64,000 bases of DNA, taken from contig OX419343.1 in the NCBI GenBank assembly GCA_948470475.1, positions 22,371,569 to 22,435,568 of the forward strand. The letters run 5' to 3'. Below the pieces are notes generated by a model. That model was not told where the DNA came from. It made no database searches and saw only the letters and a list, made by a program, of their open reading frames with translations. Each line of letters begins with the position of its first letter. Position 1 is the stretch's first letter. The translations under genes and the position numbers were made by a program. Positions 56,946-64,000 of this stretch are shown one piece after another. Source of the stretch: Galaxea fascicularis (Eukaryota; Cnidaria; Anthozoa; Scleractinia; Euphylliidae).

Positions 56946-59396
56946 TATGCGTGACAAAAACTACGGCGCTCTCGATATTTTTTCCGGCTTTCCGGATTTC
57001 TGCTTTCCATACGCCCCAAAATTATACACCTCAATGGTATGATGACACGTTCGGTTCCTCGCATTATAGCCGTGTGTGAGGGACCTTTAGATCGAATTTA
57101 AGGATGAAGACTTGAACTTGTTTCGTCTATAACTTAAAAAAATATTAGATTCTAGTGCCTCTGTCTCGTTCACGTAAAAGAAAGCGATGAAATCGTTCAG
57201 GTATGAAGGGGTTACACAGCGGAAAATGATTGAAAATTAAATTGAAATTTCTTTCACTGATTTCATTTTCCACTAACATGTCCTCTACGACTTAAACTGC
57301 CGGCTTTTCTTGTTGACGGTGACACATGCTACCAAGGCCACTGACAGTTGTTTTAGGGGTTGCCTGAGGGAAAACTACCTTTTGGTTTTGACTCGAATTA
57401 AACCGCAATCAAGTATCTTATTCAAAAAGAGGTTGACCATTCTTATATGATGACATGGTACTTTTGGGAGATCCATGAAATCACTATCATGCATCCAAAA
57501 TGAAGCAGCATCAGGATTGACTTTTTTATTTACGTTATTTATCCATAAGGCAAATATGATATACAAGAGAAAGTACATAAGAGGAGCCAGGTTAATTGTT
57601 GTGAGAGCTGATTTTCAAGATCAACATGTCGGAATAAATATTCAGTATGATTACAAAGAGTGATATATGCTTTTAATTTATGATGTTCATTTATTCATAG
57701 CTTATTGTTTGCTGGTGATTTGAAGCAGATATTCCGCTTTCTTGGGAATTCATTGGCCTTCGAGCGACGACTGGTTCGATCTCGAGTCATCGGCCTTCCC
57801 TTTATACAGAATGGACACTCACCTCGGATTAAAAAAATACGATGGTATTGCACTTAGACGTACCAGAAACTGACAAGAAACAGTAGAGTGAAGATGGAAA
57901 GGCTTTATTTGGCTAGAGTATAAATATTTCCACTGCTACTCGGTTCGTTGGAATTCTAGGTTTTAACGGTATATTTTTTTATACAAACTTCAGATGCCAC
58001 ACACCACGCCTGGGCTTCCTGTGATGTATGCTAATGAGACAGGATGTAAGCAGCTAACGTTTGCTTTCATTGTTTTCGCCTTTAAATATTAAATCTTGTC
58101 TCAATAGATCCGAGGAATTTAAGAGAACTACATGCCACCCAATATAGCAATAACTCGATATGAAAATTCCTAATACTATCAAAAAAGGACAAGGAAAATA
58201 TTTGGAACTTATTACTTCCCTGAAGTTGGACAGGTACGTAGCGCTGTAACGTTGACTCTTTCAGATCCAGCCGTGTTTACGGGTTTGCTTATTTTTAATT
58301 GTTTTTCAGTTAGAAAAAGATTAGAAATTAAAATCCAAACTAGCCGTTGATTTAATAGAAACTACAAGCATGACTGGATGATATTGCATCGATTCAAGCT
58401 GGCAAAAGGGAAATTAAACAAGTAGGTTTCGTAATCAGTGAAATATTACACTTGAATAATAATACGGAAGTTATCCATTTTTTAAAATTGTTTTCTGACT
58501 ATCATGTCAACCTAGTAGTTTCATTACCCATGTTTGATGTGCATGTTGATTGTACACCTTTTTCATACCGAGAGGTTTTAATAGTTACACTCTGTGAACA
58601 TCAATCATCCGATTGCCATCCACTGGTTTACGTGACAGATTTCGATCACCTACAGGTGTCCCGCATTCAAATGAGTCGATCTTTTTTATTTGGACAAGGC
58701 AGATATTAATATTAGATTCTCTCACATCCCTTCCAATTACGATGACTGAAGCGATTGTTAATTCATAAAATTTGGTCGTTTGAATATAACTTATACCCAA
58801 GTAGAGAGAAAAAAGAAACAAATTTAAACACAAGGAAACATAAGAGTACGAATATATTCACTAGTCTCGAAACACTTAGAATGGGTGGGGAAAATTTAAG
58901 GTGCAATTTTCACGGTCCGAAACGTACTGGTTATTCAATGAATATCAACCACTTTCGATATTAATTATTTAAGTACGGCATGGAGCTAAAAAAAAATAAG
59001 ATTTTTTTTTATTTCGTTAAAACGTTTACACCCACGAATCAGTGAATAAGAATCCGGCCGTTAAGCAACTTGGACCATTTCCGAAATCAGATGCGTTTAA
59101 CTTTGCACTTTTCGGTATTGCAACTGTGATTAAGCATTGCTGAAAGCAACTGTCTATTACGCATACGATAATTTTCAAAGCACTTCTCTATAAAGAAAAG
59201 CAGCTTTTGAATTTGCTAGTAATTTGATACCAGTTGGCATTTTCACCTGATTTTACTGACTCTGACACTGCATTCTGAGTGTTCTATGGAAAATACCCGG
59301 ACTTTCTAAGAAGGGATGCGGTTCAGTTAACGTTGTACAAGGAACTCCTAATGGTTGAAGGGAGCTCAAGATGCTGTTTGCCTTTTTTTTTTTCTA
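56946..59396. other. Stretch with no recognised gene
   Basis: AT-rich. It may contain upstream exons or promoter of the GPCR, none of which I can place. Confidence 0.35.
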
Positions 59397-59397
59397 G

Positions 59398-59629
59398 ATT
59401 ATCACCAGAATTGTCCGGACATTGAACGAAGACCTAGAGTTACAAAGAAACCTACTTGCAGGGTCGCAACGAAAGCCTAAAGGAGCTTCAGCAGTTAAAG
59501 CCGAGTAAAATATACCGACAGAGTGAAACTTGACGCAGTTTCTCTGTTTACTACTAATAGCAACACCCAACACAACTGGTCATCAAGGATTCCTATCGAC
59601 AAAAAATCGCTGCGACGCCAACACCTTAT
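59398..59629 (+). other. Probable 5' UTR exon part of the GPCR gene
   Basis: A strong acceptor (a long T run then TTTCTAG, ending at 59397) precedes 232 bp that lead to the GPCR ATG, suggesting a spliced leader region with the intron upstream. Confidence 0.4.
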
Positions 59630-60577
59630 ATGATGCTTCTAAACGCCTCAGAGACAGCAAACAACAGCATTAACGACTCATTTCAACAAGGGGAAGAAAA
59701 GGAATTTTTGATAGCTAATGCGCCATTTATGATTTGCTATCTTGTGATGATTGTCATTGGCCTGATTGGAAACTTGCTTGTGATAACAGTGGTGAAAAAA
59801 AATCCCCACATGCGATCGACCACGAACGTTCTCCTCGCCTTCCTTGCCGTCTCGGATCTCATCTCGGTCGTTTGTTTTATACCGTTCGCGTTCCTCTTGG
59901 CGTTTCGGCTGCCGGGCGGTACGCTAGGCGCCGTGCTATGCTTAATCTTTAAAACAGCAAACCTTGCCAGCGTGACGGTAGTGGTCTCTATCACAACCCT
60001 TGCGATATTAGCTACCGAGCGCTATCATGCCCTGTTGAAACCCATGAGGGACGGGCTGCGTCTGAACAACAGCAATGTTTATTACTGTATCTGCGGAATT
60101 TCAGTTTATGCTTTCGCTTTGATCGGCCCTTTCTTCGTCTTTACGAAGTACGACGAACGCCAGCGAAAGTGCTTCTCCAATTTTGGACCAAACGGAAGGC
60201 GCATCTACTTTTCGGTGTTTGGTGTCGGAGTGTTTTTAGCACTGGTCGTGATATGCTTTTGTTACTGCCATATCATCAAAGCATTTTACTTTGGAAACAA
60301 CAAGGTTTGCGTGAACGAAGATGAGCGGCATAAGCGAAAGGTTGTTAAGCTACTGCTTTTGATAAATGTGGCTTTTATCATTTGTTTTACGCCTCGTGCA
60401 GTTTATTTCTTATTTTACCACTCAAACAGAGGCCTTTTTCACCAAATATCGTTTTTTATGTTGCATTGTAACTCCGCCATAAACCCTATTATCCTTGGTT
60501 TTCAAAGCAAAAACTACCGTACAGAATTCAAAAAAGAACTTTCAGGCTTAATAAGCAAAATGAAACTGCACACGTAG
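59630..60577 (+). CDS. Class A (rhodopsin-type) G protein-coupled receptor
   Basis: 315 codons, single coding exon, intact. Seven hydrophobic segments. The extracellular N-terminus has N-glycosylation sequons (NAS, NNS, NDS). Hallmarks: GN at residues 47-48 in TM1, LAVSDL at 72-77 in TM2, Cys104 and Cys181 able to form the TM3-ECL2 disulfide, ERY at 130-132 (DRY position), CFTP at 252-255 in TM6 (CWxP position) and NPIIL at 285-289 in TM7, where the usual Tyr of NPxxY is absent. The short TM7 tail is basic. Best guess is a peptide- or amine-like orphan receptor acting at the plasma membrane. Intronless receptors of this class are plentiful in anthozoans. A polyadenylation signal AATAAA is at about 60638. 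Confidence 0.92.
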   Translation: MMLLNASETANNSINDSFQQGEEKEFLIANAPFMICYLVMIVIGLIGNLLVITVVKKNPHMRSTTNVLLAFLAVSDLISVVCFIPFAFLLAFRLPGGTLGAVLCLIFKTANLASVTVVVSITTLAILATERYHALLKPMRDGLRLNNSNVYYCICGISVYAFALIGPFFVFTKYDERQRKCFSNFGPNGRRIYFSVFGVGVFLALVVICFCYCHIIKAFYFGNNKVCVNEDERHKRKVVKLLLLINVAFIICFTPRAVYFLFYHSNRGLFHQISFFMLHCNSAINPIILGFQSKNYRTEFKKELSGLISKMKLHT

Positions 60578-60659
60578 AGTTTTTTAGACTGATCGACATT
60601 TCATATTCATATGTAAATATAATTTCTACAAAGGGCAAATAAATTGAAATCGGATTTTA

Positions 60660-61270
60660 TGAAATTAAGGGAGAGCTAATTTCATTATCGAAAAGGAAAA
60701 TCATTTAAGTTGAAGTTAAGTATTTCATAAACAAGTGCTTCTGGTTGCTTGCGCATGCAGATTGGTTCTATTTTAAGAATAAGGGGGCATCTATGTAAAA
60801 CCATTTTTTAGAGTCTTTTTCTGTCAATTAATAAAGAGAAACCAAAGTCAAGTGTGATTAACTAGCTTGCCTAGTATCTCTAACGTTTCAGGTTAATTGA
60901 AGTTCAACACGACGGTAATGAAACTGCTGGAGGAAAAAAATCCCAAGCTTTACATGAATTGTCATTACTTTGAACGGCTTAAGTTTCTAAACCTTAATCT
61001 GGCACTGAATAATTTCATGTCAACTGATCAAGTACCGATTTCAGTTTCACTCCCGTAATTTGCCAAAAAATTGGATACGAACCAGACTACTGAAAACTCA
61101 ACTCTATTGTTAACCAACAATATCGAAACCGATAGACTGGTTGAACGACCCATGTCGCACAGGTCATTTAATTTTTGTTTGTTTTTCTTTTTAATTCAAT
61201 AAACCCCGGCCGAGAGGAGACTCTCAGTACAGGGCTATGGCTTCCAGGGTTGGCCCTACCACTTAATATT
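60660..61270. other. Gene-free stretch
   Basis: No coding signal or repeat structure recognised. Confidence 0.4.
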
Positions 61271-61273
61271 TTC

Positions 61274-61327
61274 TTTTATTATATGGGTAGCTCCGTGAGC
61301 GGGCAAGATGAACCAAATCCCGTGCTG

Positions 61328-61361
<34 letters not shown>

Positions 61362-61507
61362 CTTGCCCGCTCGGGATTACGCGCTTTGTCCCGCAAGAAA
61401 AAATTTCTCTGAAGCCGGCTCTTCAGTATCCCATATAATAAATCCTTTATTGACCAAGCTTGTTCGGTCAAGATGGCTGGATATTGGCCTCTTTCTTTTT
61501 TTGCGAG

Positions 61508-61540
<33 letters not shown>

Positions 61541-61597
61541 CACGCAAAAAAAGAACTTGGCCAATATCCAGCCATCTTGACCTCTCGCTTGGTCAAT
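61274..61597. mobile_element. Composite fold-back elements
   Basis: Outer pair TTATTATATGGG (about 61270) with CCCATATAATAA (61432-61443) encloses a palindrome GAGCGGGCAAGATGGAGCG... near 61341-61374. Directly after, 61449-61597 folds on itself almost completely: ATTGACCAAGC...GGTCAAGATGGCTGGATATT pairs with AATATCCAGCCATCTTGACC...GCTTGGTCAAT. Confidence 0.75.
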
Positions 61598-61599
61598 AA

Positions 61600-64000
61600 C
61601 CCATACATATTATGCACTCTGCACCACATTTTATTTACCCTTAATTTTTTTTTTTTTCATTTTTAACTTTGTAAGTTTACTTTCTTTAGTAATGCAAGTT
61701 GGTAGATACAAGAACACGTGAACTAGTATGTATGCATAATCGCGATTTGAAATATGGTTATGGATATTTGATGAATATATATGAAATTTCAAATCTCGAA
61801 TTCAATTGCCAATCTGAATTGCGGTAGGAATCGTCTTCTAGGAACTTGATGACGATCACGAGTGACTAGAACTGAAGTTATCAGGAAAAGCAATGCAAAT
61901 CTGTCGTTGTCATCTAACACAACGAATGACACTCAGGAATCAAGCTATGATGACCAACCGCAGCAGAGTCACGGTCAGCGGAGGCACTTTTCTGTCTGCT
62001 TTTGGTGGGCGTTCTGCCAAGGACGAATGGTACAGGAGGGCGATTTGTCAATCAGTTTAATTGGATCAAAGGATCGAATTGAATTATACAATATTCATGG
62101 ACCTATATGTGTTTCGCTGTCTGTTTGTCTCCCGGGGTTTGTCTCTCGCCGCGATGAGAGATATGAATACTTTTTCCAAACCCTATAATCACGATCCTGT
62201 CACTTTGGCCATATTGTTCCCCTTGAGGTCATTAGTGAAGATTCCATTGGAGTTTTGCCCGTGTGTATTGTTGCTGATAATCATGATTTCTGTGGAGGCA
62301 GCCACTGCAGCCTCCAACAGCGTGGGCTTGTACTTTCTTCGCGCGCGCACTGGGCCAAAATGTAAGGTTGACCTCGGAAGGTCTACGCTTCATGAGAACC
62401 TCTGTTTTCGTACCACTTACTTGTTGATGTCGTCTTTTAACTTTATTTCCTTAACAACCAGTTGATATTCCCTGTGGTATGCACCGCTATGGCAATTAGC
62501 TAACGTTCTCGAACCATTATTTTTGCCGAGGTCAGTAGTGAACATAGCCCCGTTGGTTTTCTTTGGGACCGATTTCTTCGGTCCGTGGGTGAAAATCGCT
62601 AATCTGTCAGTCTGAATACAGTACGCTCTTATCACAATTGCGAAGATCATCCTTCATTTGAATGCTGCTTTTGTCCAAAGAAGCAATTCAGACGCGTGCA
62701 GAAACAAAAAAGCAGCCAGCGAGTTATTTCACACTAAAAGGGCGTGGTTTCCGTTCTTTTCTATCTGTAAACGTAAGAGGAAGCTCTTACAATCCTAAGT
62801 CATTACATTTAAAATCTTGAATTTGAAGAACAATTATTCTTGGAAAATTTAGCTAGGGATGGATCTCGTCACCTCAAAAGTATGGGCGCGCCGCCTGTAA
62901 ACTTAAGAGGGAGGAGAAACCCTTACAGTATTAAGCCATTAGATTTAACATGTTGTAATTAAAGAGCTTTTATCTCTACGGATGCATTTCATTCACTATA
63001 ACATGCTGCAGGAATTCTTGGTTTAATCTAAAGAAATCGAATTCAAAGTAATTTATTCATGAATTAGCTTACTCATTATTTATAAAACTTTTAATTATTC
63101 TGTTTGTACTTATCTTGTTTTGGCGCGCTTTCTGAATCTTGGCGGGCTTTGCTTTTCTTTCGTTTCTCCCGATGTTTGTTGAGAGCCGTTTCTTTGATTT
63201 GTACGTCCATTGAATGATTCTACGTCAAATGATTTATATCACAGTGATGATAAGTTCAATGAGTTTGAGTCTAGGTCCACCACTGGTTAGTACATCTAAT
63301 GGCTGTTTATGCCGCTCTTCATCCGCTCGCAAGGTGTACGGTACAGAGGAATTTTTGTGGCCCGATATTACCACATCAACATCCTTGAACCCAGACGACG
63401 ATTGAATAGTATCCCATGATGCACCTCGTTTAGGCTTATATTATCACTGCGTACATGACGTCATCATTTACTCCACGCTCTCGCGAAGAAACCATGGCGT
63501 GCTTTCAGACTTGTCTGAATTCCGTGGCTTCTGCTCGCAAGAGTACCGATTTAGTTTATTTGCACTGCGTTTCCAAGGAGAATTTTGCTGTTGCAGTGAA
63601 GGGTTTTACTTGTGTTTCGTTGGTCTGTCGTGAAGCACATATAAGCTATGTAGAAAGCATGGGCGAACGAAGAAGAGCTCTCATCCCTGCGGTTGTTGCG
63701 AATTCGCTCGAGACCGCATCTTGATCTCTGGACTGACCAAGCCATCACTTTCATTTTCAAAAGGTACATTTTCCGAAGAGCTAAGGGGTTTTCTGATTTT
63801 TCTGTTGAGATCTCTTGTCCGCTTCTTAGCAGGTTTATTCGGTGTTGTGCCGCTTGCTACATGACATCTCTTTGAAGATGATGGTTCCATTGAGCTATTG
63901 AAATTTACGACGTTAAACACTCCGTTATTAAGGCTAGTTATCACTGCTCAATATTTTGCAGTTTCGGAAAGAATAATAACCAAAACACCTTCGAAAATAA
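61600..64000. other. Right end, no confirmed gene
   Basis: Diverged direct repeat: about 62764-62818 and 62895-62952 (CTGTAAACKTAAGAGG...CTTACA...AAGYCATTA). Minus-strand frames 62417-62650 and 63681-63944 (the latter MEPSSSKRCHVASGTTPNKP, basic) look somewhat protein-like and could be exons of a gene continuing beyond the window, but no splice partner was found. Confidence 0.3.

Overview
This is eukaryotic nuclear DNA: AT-rich, intron-containing and crowded with transposable elements. The mixture of a Ty3/gypsy element, SGNH-carrying LINEs, tRNA-headed SINEs, many fold-back MITEs, a Polinton/Maverick and an intronless rhodopsin-type GPCR suggests an anthozoan cnidarian, most likely a stony coral. 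That placement is inference from recognition; no marker gene proves it.

Layout. 1-5.5 kb: 5' half of a Ty3/gypsy LTR retrotransposon on the minus strand, with 5' LTR, primer site, gag and a pol frame that reads open to the window edge. 5.8-19.3 kb: repeats, including a 1.6 kb sequence present twice in direct orientation (5.8-7.4 and 17.6-19.3 kb), a tRNA-derived SINE, two MITEs and a decayed LINE (10.6-15.0 kb). 19.3-20.9 kb: a second decayed SGNH-type retrotransposon fragment. 20.9-37.5 kb: one arm of a large inverted duplication carrying a truncated copy of a small secreted-protein gene. A 13 kb Polinton (23431-36409) sits inside it. 37.5-46.9 kb: no recognisable gene. 46.9-55.1 kb: two convergent three-exon genes of one family. 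55-64 kb: MITEs, one intact GPCR (59630-60577) and non-coding sequence.

The Polinton has about 0.5 kb terminal inverted repeats, a 6-bp target duplication, and remnants of a protein-primed-type family B polymerase, a double-jelly-roll capsid protein, an FtsK/HerA-like packaging ATPase, an rve integrase, a GIY-YIG-like nuclease and several small membrane or coiled-coil proteins. Most frames carry stops or frameshifts, and a SINE and a LINE fragment have inserted into it, so it is a fossil. The undisturbed insertion site survives in the opposite arm (about 53840), which defines its ends. Three to five of its small genes share an upstream bipartite motif.

The most interesting host signal is the gene family at 46993-48658 (+) and 52110-55076 (-). 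It encodes short secreted proteins in three coding exons with intron phases 1 and 0, and the middle exon ends just after a G-x-L strand. This matches the exon layout of FGF genes (104-bp middle exon) and the beta-trefoil fold of the FGF/IL-1 superfamily. A third, truncated copy lies at 20919-22136, and the Polinton sits in its second intron.
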